A stretch of DNA of 64,000 nt from NCBI GenBank assembly GCA_003105015.1, contig PQAF01000047.1:17019-81018 (forward strand), read 5' to 3'. Within the stretch, counting starts at the first letter, position 1, and each line of letters opens with the position of its first letter. The position numbers and the translations under genes are program-made. The stretch comes from Rhodocyclales bacterium (lineage in GTDB: Bacteria; Pseudomonadota; Gammaproteobacteria; Burkholderiales; Rhodocyclaceae). Below the pieces are notes generated by a model that was not told the DNA's origin, did not search any database, and was given only the letters and a program-made list of their open reading frames with translations. This document shows, piece by piece, positions 52,833 through 61,615 of the stretch.

Positions 52833-54302
52833 TCAGAACTGGTGGGTCAGCTGCAGGCCGAAGCGCGCGCCGACGGCCCCGGTGACGACGCCGGCGTTGT
52901 TGGTCGCCCGCGCCCGGAAGGCGGCGTTGGGCCCGACGGTGACCGGGTTCGGCGCGTTCGCGTCGCGCGGCTCGACGTTGAAGGTCAGGCGCGTCGCCTT
53001 CGAATAGTTGTAGTTCACCGCGAAGGTCAGCTGCTTGATGACGCGCTCGTCGGCGTCGTTCCAGAGGGCGGTGCCGATGGTCTTGTGCAGCACGTCGTGG
53101 CGGGCGTAGCGGATGCCGAAGTCCCACTTCTCGTTCATGTACCAGCCGTAGTCGAAGGTCATGCCGCGCGCCTTGTTGCCCTTCTCGGCGGCGATCTGGA
53201 TCTGGCCGCCGAAGCGCCCATCCACCACGTTGCCGGTCGGCGTGTAGAAGATCATGCCGTTGGCGTACATCAGGTCGAAGCCGAGGCGGTGCCTGCCGCG
53301 GCCCTCGCCGAAGATCTCGCCGAGCGCCTTGATGCCGAAGCCGTGGCGGGTGAAGTCGAAGTCGCGGCTGTGATCGCCGGCGGCGTTGATCTCGAAGTTG
53401 CGCGTGCCGCGCTGGTGATAGACGTAGCCCTTGATGCCGTGCTTGCCCGGGCCCTTGCCGCCGGGCAGGTCGTACTCGGTCGAGAAATAGAGGTTGAGGT
53501 CCTTCTCGCTGTTGTAGTCGCGGACGCTGTGGATGCCGCTGCCGTTGCCGATCATGGCGGCATAGGTGTGGGTCCACTTGCCGACCTTGAAGGCATCGAA
53601 GAACTGGATGCCCCAGTCGCGGCCGGCATCGGCATCCCAGCCGCTGTAGGAAGCGGTGGCGTTGCTGTAGCCCTGGCCCGGAATGAAGTTGGTGCCCTTG
53701 GTGTTGGTGCGCACGAACTTCTCGGTCTGCACGCGGGCGATGAAGTCGGTCGGCCAGATGTAGGGCTGGGCGCCGACCCCCTGGTAGAGCTCCTCCGGGC
53801 CGGGCTTCCGCATCAGGCCGGCGCGCACGCGCACGCCGGGGATGTAGCTGAAGGTCATGGTGGCGTCGGTGAGGCTGACGAGGTGGTCGCGCGAGGTGTC
53901 GAGCGGCTCGTAGTTGGCGGCGTTCTGGCCGAAGTTCGCCATCAGGAAGTAGTTGATCTTGCCCGGGATCAGGTTGCCGCGCAGGCCGATCGCCAGGTTG
54001 TCGAGGTTGAAGTCGGCCTTCTGGTCGCGCAATTCAGGGCCGGTGCGGCACATGGCATTGTAGGAACCATTGAGCAGGCCGTGGGCGGTGGTGGCGCTGC
54101 CGTTGTTCGGGTTCACCAGCCCCTGCATCTTGTCGCAGCCGTAGTAGTTGGTGTACGAGATCTGGCCGATGCCGAAGAACTTGTGCGTGGTGGTGGGCGG
54201 CTCCATCGCCTGCAGCATCACCCAGTCGGCTCCCAGCGCCTGGCCCGAAAGCGCCAGCGCGGCCAACGCGCCCGCCAGCGACAGCTTCTGTTTGTTTTCC
54301 AT
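52833..54302 (-). CDS. Outer-membrane beta-barrel porin of the sox operon
   Basis: A 489-residue exported protein: signal peptide (NKQKLSLAGALAALALSGQALGA), then alternating strands rich in aromatic and charged residues, ending in a terminal Phe (QLTHQF), the assembly signal of outer-membrane barrels. It resembles phosphate/anion-selective porin-type proteins without a certain subfamily. Placed 11 bp before soxX, it may admit thiosulfate or other sulfur anions. Confidence 0.78.
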   Translation of the reverse strand: MENKQKLSLAGALAALALSGQALGADWVMLQAMEPPTTTHKFFGIGQISYTNYYGCDKMQGLVNPNNGSATTAHGLLNGSYNAMCRTGPELRDQKADFNLDNLAIGLRGNLIPGKINYFLMANFGQNAANYEPLDTSRDHLVSLTDATMTFSYIPGVRVRAGLMRKPGPEELYQGVGAQPYIWPTDFIARVQTEKFVRTNTKGTNFIPGQGYSNATASYSGWDADAGRDWGIQFFDAFKVGKWTHTYAAMIGNGSGIHSVRDYNSEKDLNLYFSTEYDLPGGKGPGKHGIKGYVYHQRGTRNFEINAAGDHSRDFDFTRHGFGIKALGEIFGEGRGRHRLGFDLMYANGMIFYTPTGNVVDGRFGGQIQIAAEKGNKARGMTFDYGWYMNEKWDFGIRYARHDVLHKTIGTALWNDADERVIKQLTFAVNYNYSKATRLTFNVEPRDANAPNPVTVGPNAAFRARATNNAGVVTGAVGARFGLQLTHQF

Positions 54303-54331
54303 TTTCTCCTCCTCCCTGATTCGTTATTCGT

Positions 54332-54535
54332 TTATGAGCAGCAGCTCTCGTCCTTGACCCCGGCCTTCTTCAGGAAGAAGGCGAGCGGGCAGAACTGGGT
54401 GATGCCGCTTTGCGCCAGATTGATCCCGACGAAGGCCGTCAGCGCGACCCAGTAGGGATGCACGTAATGCGCCAGCGCCAGGCCCAGCAGCACCATCAGG
54501 CCGGCGACGAGATGCACGATGCGATCGACAGTCAT
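54332..54535 (-). CDS. DUF2892 membrane protein (YgaP-type inner-membrane domain)
   Basis: A 67-residue protein with two hydrophobic segments and a conserved middle (VDRIVHLVAGLMVLLGLALAHYVHPYWVALTAFVGINLAQSGITQFCPL), then KKAGVKDESCCS. In YgaP this module follows a rhodanese domain, linking it to sulfane-sulfur metabolism. Cys residues near FCPL and at the C-terminus may carry sulfur. It is part of the sox-containing operon. Confidence 0.85.
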   Translation of the reverse strand: MTVDRIVHLVAGLMVLLGLALAHYVHPYWVALTAFVGINLAQSGITQFCPLAFFLKKAGVKDESCCS

Positions 54536-54566
54536 GTTTTCTCTCCGAAAGTTTGCGTTGAAGGCG

Positions 54567-55166
54567 TCACTTCAGCCGCGGCGAGGTGCCCGGCTGGCCG
54601 CGGAAATGCGCGTGGCAGGCGACGCAGCCGGCGGTCATGGCGCCGAACTGCTGGGCCGCCGTGCCCATGTCGCCCTTCTCCGCCGCCGCCGCCAGGCGGT
54701 GGGCGCCGCCTTCGACGGCGTCTTCCATCGCCGGCAGCACGCCGAGGTCCTTGCCGTTGATCATTTCCAGCGGCAGGTAGGGCAGCAGGCCGCCGCGCGG
54801 CAGGCGGTGGTTGGCGATGCGGCGCGCCGCATCCGCCGCCAGCTCGCCGTTGTCGGTGGCGATGGCGATGGCGACGGCCTGGTAGTCGGCGAGGATCTCC
54901 TCCATCACCTGGCGCAGGGTCAACTTGTCGCTGTGGCGCGTGTGCTTGATGGCGATCTTGAGCAGGAACTGCTGGATCTCCGGCGGCAGCGCCTTCACCT
55001 TCTCCTGCAGCTCGGGCTTCATCATGCCCATGCTCTTCTGCAGGAAAGCCTTGCCGCGCTGCATGTCCTCCGGCGCGAAGGCCGGCGCCTGCGACCAGGC
55101 CGCGCCGCTCAGACCCAGGCCAAGCGCGACTGCCGCCGCGATGACGCCCCGTTTTGCTGTTCTCAT
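54567..55166 (-). CDS. Exported monohaem c-type cytochrome (cytochrome c'-like)
   Basis: A 199-residue periplasmic protein with a signal peptide (ending AAWSQA) and a long helical region. The haem motif CVACHAHFRGQPG lies 15 residues before the C-terminus, as in four-helix class II cytochromes. It belongs to the sox-linked operon, between the DUF3365 protein and DUF2892. A function in thiosulfate- or sulfide-derived electron transfer is inferred from neighbours only. Confidence 0.82.
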   Translation of the reverse strand: MRTAKRGVIAAAVALGLGLSGAAWSQAPAFAPEDMQRGKAFLQKSMGMMKPELQEKVKALPPEIQQFLLKIAIKHTRHSDKLTLRQVMEEILADYQAVAIAIATDNGELAADAARRIANHRLPRGGLLPYLPLEMINGKDLGVLPAMEDAVEGGAHRLAAAAEKGDMGTAAQQFGAMTAGCVACHAHFRGQPGTSPRLK

Positions 55167-55187
55167 TTATGTTCTCCCTTTAAAAAA

Positions 55188-55964
55188 TCAGTCGCTCACC
55201 GCGAGGCTCACGCTCATCAGGCCGATGAGGTCGCCGGTTTCCAGCCCGTCCTTCTCGAAATTCACCAGGTCCAGCTCGCCCTTCGGCTTGCCGTGGCAGG
55301 GCAGGCAGGGCGGCATCAGGCGGATCGGCTCCATGTGGCGGTACACCTCCTGCTTGCCCCACTTCTCGGTCTTCCTGATCGGCGCGTTCTCGTTGTGGCC
55401 GGCCTTGACGTAATGGATCAGCGCGGCACGCTCGGTGTCGTCCGGCACGTTGACCGGATTACGGTAGGCACGGCCGGGCTGCTTGATGACGATGCCGGTC
55501 TTGGCGGTGAATACGCCGCCCATCTCGCGTTCCCACTTCGCCGGCAGGAAATTCTTCCAGCCGACGCCCTTGAAGTTGAGGCGATCCTGGTTGTTCTCGA
55601 TGACCTGGCGGCCGGCCCAGATCAGCTTCTCGTAGAGGCGCTTCTGGGTCGGCGTGGCGTCGAGCATGTCGGGCTCGAGCGCGGCGCGCCACTGCGTCTC
55701 GAACACCTCGCCCGAGAAGCCCTTGTCGCCGAGGTTGGGATCGACGAACTTGCCGGCGTAGGCGAAGATGATCAGCCGCGCGGCGATGACCGCCTTGGCC
55801 AGCCGCTCGGCCGTCGCCTTGGCCTCGGCACGGGGCACTTTCTCCAGGAAGAACGACTCGGCAAAGCCGCCCTTGGCGCGCGCGCCGATCTCCTCGGCTG
55901 CGGCCGGCAGCGCGGCCAGCAGGCACAATGCGGCGAGCGCCGCGGATCGTTTGAGCTTGAACAT
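55188..55964 (-). CDS. DUF3365 c-type haem protein
   Basis: A 258-residue exported protein: signal peptide (FKLKRSAALAALCLLAALPAAAEE), a helical then alpha/beta PAS-like region, and a C-terminal haem motif in RLMPPCLPCHGKPKGEL followed by the LIGLMSVSLAV strand. This is the DUF3365 (Tll0287-like) family, a redox/haem sensor fold related to PAS domains. It is the first gene of the nine-gene operon and has a GAGGAGGGG site. Its promoter is shared with the divergent two-component genes. Confidence 0.85.
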   Translation of the reverse strand: MFKLKRSAALAALCLLAALPAAAEEIGARAKGGFAESFFLEKVPRAEAKATAERLAKAVIAARLIIFAYAGKFVDPNLGDKGFSGEVFETQWRAALEPDMLDATPTQKRLYEKLIWAGRQVIENNQDRLNFKGVGWKNFLPAKWEREMGGVFTAKTGIVIKQPGRAYRNPVNVPDDTERAALIHYVKAGHNENAPIRKTEKWGKQEVYRHMEPIRLMPPCLPCHGKPKGELDLVNFEKDGLETGDLIGLMSVSLAVSD

Positions 55965-56031
55965 TGTCCCCTCCTCATCTGTGTTATGTTTTTTCGGCAC
56001 ATGCAGAATAGGCAGGAGCGGTTTCCGCGCT

Positions 56032-56070
56032 GTTGCAGGAAGGCCGCATTTGTTACAAGTTGTTTCAAGG
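56032..56070. promoter_or_regulatory. TGTTxCAxG direct repeats in the sox-operon/TCS intergenic region
   Basis: Two adjacent copies, TGTTACAAG (56051-56059) and TGTTTCAAG (56061-56069), have 10-bp periodicity. A third, TGTTGCAGG (56032-56040), lies 19 bp upstream. Ten- or 11-bp direct repeats are the normal target of OmpR-type regulators, and the encoded regulator starts 12 bp after the last repeat. Confidence 0.5.
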
Positions 56071-56081
56071 GGGAGGAAGGC

Positions 56082-56789
56082 ATGGCCGAGTGCCGGGGCC
56101 GCATACTGGTGGTGGACGACGACGAGGGACTGCGCGAGCTGTTGGTGCGCTACCTGTCGGACAACGGCTACGAAGCCGCCGGCGTGGCCGACGGCCAGGC
56201 CATGAAGCGGCACCTGTCGGCGCGCCCGGTCGACCTGCTGCTGCTCGACGTCATGCTGCCGGGCGAGGACGGCCTGACGCTGGCGCGCGAACTCGGCAGC
56301 CGCGGCGGCCCGCCGATCATCATGCTCTCGGCGCGCGGCGAGGAGGTCGACCGCATCGTCGGCCTCGAAGTCGGCGCCGACGACTACCTGCCAAAGCCCT
56401 TCAGCCACCGCGAGCTGCTGGCGCGCGTGGCGGCGGTGCTGCGCCGCCGCCAGCCGGCCGCGGCGACCGGGCGCATCCGCCGCTTCGGCCCCTTCGAGGT
56501 CGATCTGGAATCGCACCGCCTGACGCGCAACGGCGAAGTGGTCGACGTCTCCGGCGCCGAGTTCGCCCTGCTCAAGGTGCTGATCGAGAATCCCGACCGC
56601 GTGCTCAGCCGCGACGCGCTGGTCGAGCTGCTCAAGGGCTACGAGCGCGCGCCCTTCGACCGCATGGTCGACGTGCGCGTCACCCGCCTGCGCCGCAAGA
56701 TCGAGCCCGATCCGGCGCACCCGGTCTATCTGCGCACTGTTTGGGGCGAGGGCTACCTGTTTTCGCCCGGCGGCGCCAGAAAGCCATGA
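56082..56789 (+). CDS. OmpR-type response regulator (divergent from the sox operon)
   Basis: A 235-residue regulator. Receiver: VVDDDEG acidic pair, phospho-Asp at ~56 (LLLLDVMLPGEDG), Ser in MLSARG, Lys in DDYLPKPFSH. DNA-binding: winged helix with VSGAEFALLKVLIENPDRVLSRDALVELLKGYERAPFDRMVDVRVTRLRRKIE, the OmpR subgroup. The start at 56082 follows GGGAGGAAGG. With the kinase downstream it forms a two-component pair. The 117-bp gap to the divergent cytochrome/sox operon makes that operon the likely target. Confidence 0.9.
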   Translation: MAECRGRILVVDDDEGLRELLVRYLSDNGYEAAGVADGQAMKRHLSARPVDLLLLDVMLPGEDGLTLARELGSRGGPPIIMLSARGEEVDRIVGLEVGADDYLPKPFSHRELLARVAAVLRRRQPAAATGRIRRFGPFEVDLESHRLTRNGEVVDVSGAEFALLKVLIENPDRVLSRDALVELLKGYERAPFDRMVDVRVTRLRRKIEPDPAHPVYLRTVWGEGYLFSPGGARKP

Positions 56790-56814
56790 AAGCCCCCCAC
56801 GCTCGCAAACCCGG

Positions 56815-56843
56815 CTCGCTGCCCCCCCGAGGGGGGCGCATGC
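56815..56843. repeat. GC-rich dispersed-type hairpin between regulator and kinase
   Basis: GCCCCCC and GGGGGGC surround a short CGA loop, followed by GCATGCCTCCTTGGGGCGGCCCGG. This class of C/G-block hairpin element is common in intergenic regions of beta-proteobacteria. It shares CTCGC, CCCCCCGA and GGGGGGCGCAT with the CRISPR repeat downstream. Confidence 0.6.
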
Positions 56844-56868
56844 CTCCTTGGGGCGGCCCGGCGGAGTC

Positions 56869-58188
56869 ATGATCCTGCCGCGCACGCTGTTCGGGCGCAC
56901 CGCGCTGGTGATTGCGCTGGTGTCCTTCGCCTTCCAGCTGTTCACCATCGCCATCATCACCTACTTCGCCCTGGTGCCGCTCGGCCGCAACGCCACCAGC
57001 GACCTCGCCGCGCTGATGATCGAGACCGCCGAGAAATGGCAGAGCGAGCCGGTCGAGGAGCGCCCCTGGATGCAGGAGCGCATCGGCCGGCTGTACCACA
57101 TCCAGGTGCAGGACCCGCCCGGCGAGGTCGCCGCCTTCACGCGCATGCTGCCGTATTTCCAGCTGCTCGAGACGGCGCTGAGCTCGCGCACCGGAGAAAG
57201 CATCGTGCTGCGCGCCAGCCACGGCGAGGACGGCGAGGAGTGGTACTGGGCCGACCTGCCCACCGAGAACGGCAAGGTGCGCGTCGGCTTCCCGGCCAGC
57301 CGCGTCGACGTGCAGCCCTGGCTGGCGATGCTGCTGATCCTTGCAGTGGGCACCCTCGTCACGCTCAACACTTCGGCCGGCCTGGCCAGCTGGCTGATCC
57401 GGCCGCTCTCGCGGCTGGCCAGCGCCACGCAGCGCATCGGCCAGGGCCAGCGGCCCGAACCGCTGGCGGAAACCGGGCCGACCGAGCTCGCCACCCTGGC
57501 GCGCGAGTTCAACCGCATGGGCGAGCAGGTCGAGGAACTCCTCGCCAATCGCACCACGCTGCTCGCCGGCATCTCGCACGACCTGCGCACGCCGCTGGCG
57601 CGCATCCAGCTGGCGCTCGGCATGCTCTCGGAAAAGCCCGACCGCGACCTCATCGACCGGGTGCTGCGCGACGTCGAGGGCATGAACGAACTGATCGCCC
57701 GCTGTCTCGAGGTCAGCCGCGACTTCGCCGAGCAGGAGACGGTCGACATGAACCTCTGCGACCTGCTCGCCGAGATCGCCGCCGAATTCATGCAGGCCGG
57801 CGCCGTCATCCGCGGCAACAAGGGACCGGACTGCCGCATCCAGGTGCGGCCGCTGTCGCTCAAGCGCATCCTCGTCAACCTGATCGACAATGCCGTGCGC
57901 TACGGCGGCGGCGCGCCGGTCGACATCGAGTACGCGCTCGGCGACGAGGCGATCGAGATCCGCGTGCTCGACCGCGGCCCCGGCATACCCGCCGAGGAAA
58001 GGGAGGCGGTGTTCCGCCCCTTCTACCGCCTCGAGCCCTCGCGCAGCAGCCGCACCGGCGGCAGCGGCCTCGGCCTGGCCATCGTGCGCCAGCTCGCCGG
58101 CGCCAACGGCTGGAGCGTGACGCTCGCCGAGCGCCCCGGCGGCGGCACCATCGCCGGCGTGCGCATCCCATCCTCCCGCCAGGGGTAA
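56869..58188 (+). CDS. EnvZ-type sensor histidine kinase
   Basis: A 439-residue inner-membrane kinase: first helix (~10-35), periplasmic domain of about 110 residues, second helix (PWLAMLLILAVGTLVTLNTSAG), HAMP beginning WLIRPLSRLASATQRIGQG, HisKA with H in AGISHDLRTPLARIQLALGM (~240), HATPase_c with DRGPGIPAEEREAVFRPFYRL and GGSGLGLAIVRQL. The ATG at 56869 with GGAG in front is chosen over an upstream ATG. Partner of the upstream regulator. Confidence 0.9.
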   Translation: MILPRTLFGRTALVIALVSFAFQLFTIAIITYFALVPLGRNATSDLAALMIETAEKWQSEPVEERPWMQERIGRLYHIQVQDPPGEVAAFTRMLPYFQLLETALSSRTGESIVLRASHGEDGEEWYWADLPTENGKVRVGFPASRVDVQPWLAMLLILAVGTLVTLNTSAGLASWLIRPLSRLASATQRIGQGQRPEPLAETGPTELATLAREFNRMGEQVEELLANRTTLLAGISHDLRTPLARIQLALGMLSEKPDRDLIDRVLRDVEGMNELIARCLEVSRDFAEQETVDMNLCDLLAEIAAEFMQAGAVIRGNKGPDCRIQVRPLSLKRILVNLIDNAVRYGGGAPVDIEYALGDEAIEIRVLDRGPGIPAEEREAVFRPFYRLEPSRSSRTGGSGLGLAIVRQLAGANGWSVTLAERPGGGTIAGVRIPSSRQG

Positions 58189-58190
58189 GC

Positions 58191-58210
58191 CTGTCGTCGG
58201 TCGACGACAG
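58191..58210. repeat. Perfect inverted repeat after the kinase gene
   Basis: CTGTCGTCG and CGACGACAG are separated by 2 bp. The dyad lies just after the kinase stop and before the putative ECF promoter. No T tract follows, so it may be a weak terminator or a regulator-binding site for the lipoprotein gene. Confidence 0.5.
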
Positions 58211-58227
58211 TCGCGGAAAATATTTCG

Positions 58228-58276
58228 GGAACAAGTGGCGGCGCCGGTTCGTCTACCCGAATGCGTAGAGACGAAC
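58228..58276 (+). promoter_or_regulatory. ECF-sigma-like promoter with overlapping inverted repeat
   Basis: GGAACA (58228-58233) and CGTCTA (58250-58255) are separated by 16 bp, matching extracytoplasmic-function sigma promoters. An 8-bp inverted repeat, GTTCGTCT (58247-58254) / AGACGAAC (58269-58276), covers the -10 region and the expected start site, possibly an operator or a 5'-UTR stem. The glycine-zipper lipoprotein follows 17 bp later. Confidence 0.5.
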
Positions 58277-58292
58277 GACAAAGGAGGACATC

Positions 58293-58502
58293 ATGCGCAC
58301 GCCGAAACGAACCCTTGCCGCCCTCATGGTGGTTGCCGCGACCCTGGGCGGCTGCGCCAACATGACGACGCAGCAGAAGAACACCGCCATCGGCGCCGCG
58401 GTCGGCGCGGTCGGCGGCGCGGTGCTGACCGGCGGCAGCGCCCTCGGCACGGTCGGCGGCGCCGCCGTCGGCGGCGTCATCGGCAACCAGGTCAAGCAGT
58501 AG
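58293..58502 (+). CDS. Glycine-zipper lipoprotein (OsmB-like)
   Basis: A 69-residue lipoprotein. It has a signal peptide with lipobox (ATLGGCANM, Cys ~23), then a glycine-zipper segment (AIGAAVGAVGGAVLTGGSALGTVGGAAVGGVIGNQ) of the 2TM/OsmB type. An AAAGGAGG site precedes the ATG. Such proteins respond to envelope or osmotic stress. The upstream ECF-like promoter fits that role. It is convergent with the aminotransferase gene, with a 2-bp gap. Confidence 0.8.
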   Translation: MRTPKRTLAALMVVAATLGGCANMTTQQKNTAIGAAVGAVGGAVLTGGSALGTVGGAAVGGVIGNQVKQ

Positions 58503-58504
58503 CG

Positions 58505-59659
58505 TCAGACCGCGCGCAGCTTCTCGCCGGCGCGCGCCAGCGTCTCCTCGCCCTTGGCGAAGCAGAAGCGGATGACCTTGTCGTCGCGCCCGTCGCGGTA
58601 GAAGGCGGAGAAGGGGATCGCCGCCACGCCGTGCGCCTTCGTCAGCCGCTCGACGAAGGCGCGGTCCGGCTCGTCGGAAATCGCGTCGTAGCGCACCGAC
58701 TGGAAGTAAGTGCCGGGACAGGGCAGCGGCACGAAGCGCGAGCCCTCCAGCTGCTTGCGGAAGAAATCGCGCTTGGCCTGGTAGAAGTCCGCCAGGCCGA
58801 GGTAGCGTTGCTTGTCCTTCATGAACTCCGCCAGCGCCAGCTGCATCGGGTGGTTCACGCAGAAGACGACGAACTGGTGCGCCTTGCGGAACTCCGCCAT
58901 CAGCTCGCGCGGCGCCAGGCAATAGGCGATCTTCCAGCCGGTGACGTGGTAGGTCTTGCCGAACGACGAGACGACGAAGCTGCGCTCGGCGAGGCCCGGG
59001 TAGCGCACCACGCTCTCGTGGCGGCCCTCGAAAACGATGTGCTCGTACACCTCGTCGGAGACGATCACGATGTTCGTACCGCGCACGAGTTGCTCGAGCT
59101 GCAGCATGTCCTGCGCCGTCCACACCGCGCCGCTCGGGTTGTGCGGCGAATTGATGACGATCATGCGCGTGCGCGGCGTGATGCGTGCGCGCACTTCGCT
59201 CCAGTCCGGCCGGTAGTCCGGAAAAGTCAGTCTGCACGGCACGGCGCACCCGCCGTTCAATTCGATCGACGGCACGTAGGAGTCGTACACCGGCTCGAAG
59301 ACGATCGCCTCGTCGCCCGGCCGCACCAGCGCCGCCACCGCCGTGAAGATGGCCTGCGTCGCCCCCGCCGTGACGGTGATCTCCTGCTCCACGTCGAAAG
59401 TCAGTCCGTAGAGGGCGGCGACCTTTTCCGCGATGGCCTCGCGCAGGGGCAATGCGCCGGCCATCGGGGCGTACTGGTTGGCGCCGGCATTCATGTGCTT
59501 CGCCACGAGGTCGAACAGCGCCTGCGGCGCCGAGAAGTCGGGAAAGCCCTGCGACAGGTTGATGGCGCCGTGCTGCGCCGCCAGGCGCGACATGACGGTG
59601 AAGATGGTGGTGCCCACCCAGGGCAGGCGCGAATCGATGGGGGCGGGAAAGGTCGGCAT
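58505..59659 (-). CDS. PLP-dependent methionine aminotransferase (YbdL/MtnE-like)
   Basis: A 384-residue fold-type I aminotransferase. Blocks: INLSQGFPDFSAPQAL (~34), VTAGATQAIFTA (~97), the NSPHNPSG motif (~169), and the PLP lysine in SSFGKTYHVTGWKIAY (~234). It matches YbdL, which prefers methionine and aromatic amino acids and transaminates 2-oxo-4-methylthiobutyrate in methionine salvage. Divergent from mtnA across 50 bp, so the locus is functionally linked. Two GGACTGACTTT motifs lie in its reading frame. Confidence 0.88.
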   Translation of the reverse strand: MPTFPAPIDSRLPWVGTTIFTVMSRLAAQHGAINLSQGFPDFSAPQALFDLVAKHMNAGANQYAPMAGALPLREAIAEKVAALYGLTFDVEQEITVTAGATQAIFTAVAALVRPGDEAIVFEPVYDSYVPSIELNGGCAVPCRLTFPDYRPDWSEVRARITPRTRMIVINSPHNPSGAVWTAQDMLQLEQLVRGTNIVIVSDEVYEHIVFEGRHESVVRYPGLAERSFVVSSFGKTYHVTGWKIAYCLAPRELMAEFRKAHQFVVFCVNHPMQLALAEFMKDKQRYLGLADFYQAKRDFFRKQLEGSRFVPLPCPGTYFQSVRYDAISDEPDRAFVERLTKAHGVAAIPFSAFYRDGRDDKVIRFCFAKGEETLARAGEKLRAV

Positions 59660-59709
59660 GGGCGGAATTGTGCCATGGCATCCGCGGCCGCTGCGATAGA
59701 ATCCCCGGA

Positions 59710-60761
<1,052 letters not shown>

Positions 60762-60765
<4 letters not shown>

Positions 60766-61397
60766 CCCAGATCGACCTGCGCGAAGGCATCGTTGAGACG
60801 GTGCGTGCGCTGACGGCGCACAACCTCAACCGCGGCACGGCCGGCAACGTCAGCGCGCGCTGGAACGAGGGCTTCCTGGTCACGCCGACCGGCCTCGGCT
60901 GCGACGAAATGCAGCCGGGCGACGTCGTGCCGATGGCCATGGACGGCAACTGGGAGGGCGCGCGCAAGCCCTCCTCCGAGTGGCGCTTCCACCGCGACAT
61001 CTACGCGGCGCGGCCGGAAGCCGGCGCCGTCGTGCACACCCACGCGCCCTTCGCCACCGCGCTGGCCTGCCTGCGCGCCGACATCCCGCCCTTCCACTAC
61101 ATGATCGCGCGCTTCGGCGGGGCCACGGTGCGCTGCGCCGCCTACGCCACCTTCGGCACGCAGGCATTGTCCGATGCCGCGCTGGCGGCGCTCGAGGGGC
61201 GCTGCGCCTGCCTGCTCGCCAACCACGGCATGCTCGCGTTCGGCCGCGACCTGCGCCAGGCCCTCGACCTCGCCGTAGAATTCGAGTCGCTCTGCGAGCA
61301 GTACTGGCGCGCCCTGCAGATCGGCCGCCCGGTGCTGCTGTCGGACGCCGAGATGGAAACGGTGCTGGAGAAGTTCAGGACCTACGGGCAGCAGTAG
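60762..61397 (+). CDS. Class II aldolase/adducin-family protein, probable 5-methylthioribulose-1-phosphate aldolase
   Basis: A 211-residue protein with the class II aldolase zinc site: HTHAPFATALA (~91) and the LLANHGMLAFG loop (~150), and the base Glu in SSEWRFHRDIY (~72). Linked to mtnA. Two roles are possible for this family in salvage: MtnB dehydratase or the Ald2-type aldolase of the DHAP shunt. No MtnC or MtnD is nearby and the fuculose-aldolase-like pattern fits the aldolase, so that is preferred. Confirmation needs phylogeny. Confidence 0.8.
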
Positions 61398-61403
61398 GCC
61401 GAG

Positions 61404-61462
61404 CGTAGGTCGGGCTTCAGCCCGACAACCGCCGCCCAAGTCGGGCTGAAGCCCGACCTACG
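61404..61462. repeat. REP/BIME-type inverted repeat
   Basis: Two perfect 23-bp arms (61404-61426 and 61440-61462), read as GTAGGTCGGGCTTCAGCC-type sequence and its mirror, are separated by 13 bp. This is the widespread proteobacterial REP/BIME form. It follows the aldolase gene directly and may act as a transcription boundary. Confidence 0.85.
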
Positions 61463-61613
61463 ATGCCAGACGGCTTTCAGCTTCGAGCACGCGCAGCAGG
61501 CTGGCGGTGTCCTCCCGCCCCCAGCCCTGCGCCATGAGGGCGTTCAGCTGCTGCCACACCTACGCCGCGATGGGCAGCGGCGCAATGCGAATCCGCCAGT
61601 CAGCGGGATCGTC
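61458..61613 (-). pseudogene. Dead 3' end of an NAD(P)-dependent 3-hydroxyacid-dehydrogenase-like gene
   Basis: One reading frame on the minus strand continues from the CRISPR boundary to a stop inside the REP element. It encodes APLPIAA, then an in-frame TAG (61560-61562), then VWQQLNALMAQGWGREDTAS... LLRVLEAESRLAS. This resembles the C-terminal end of the 3-hydroxyisobutyrate dehydrogenase/6-PGDH-like family (x-L-x-A-x-x-A-x-G-x-G-x-x-D-x-A-A-L-x-x-V-L-E). The rest of the gene is missing at the array edge. The family match is by eye and tentative. Confidence 0.5.
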
Positions 61614-61615
61614 AT

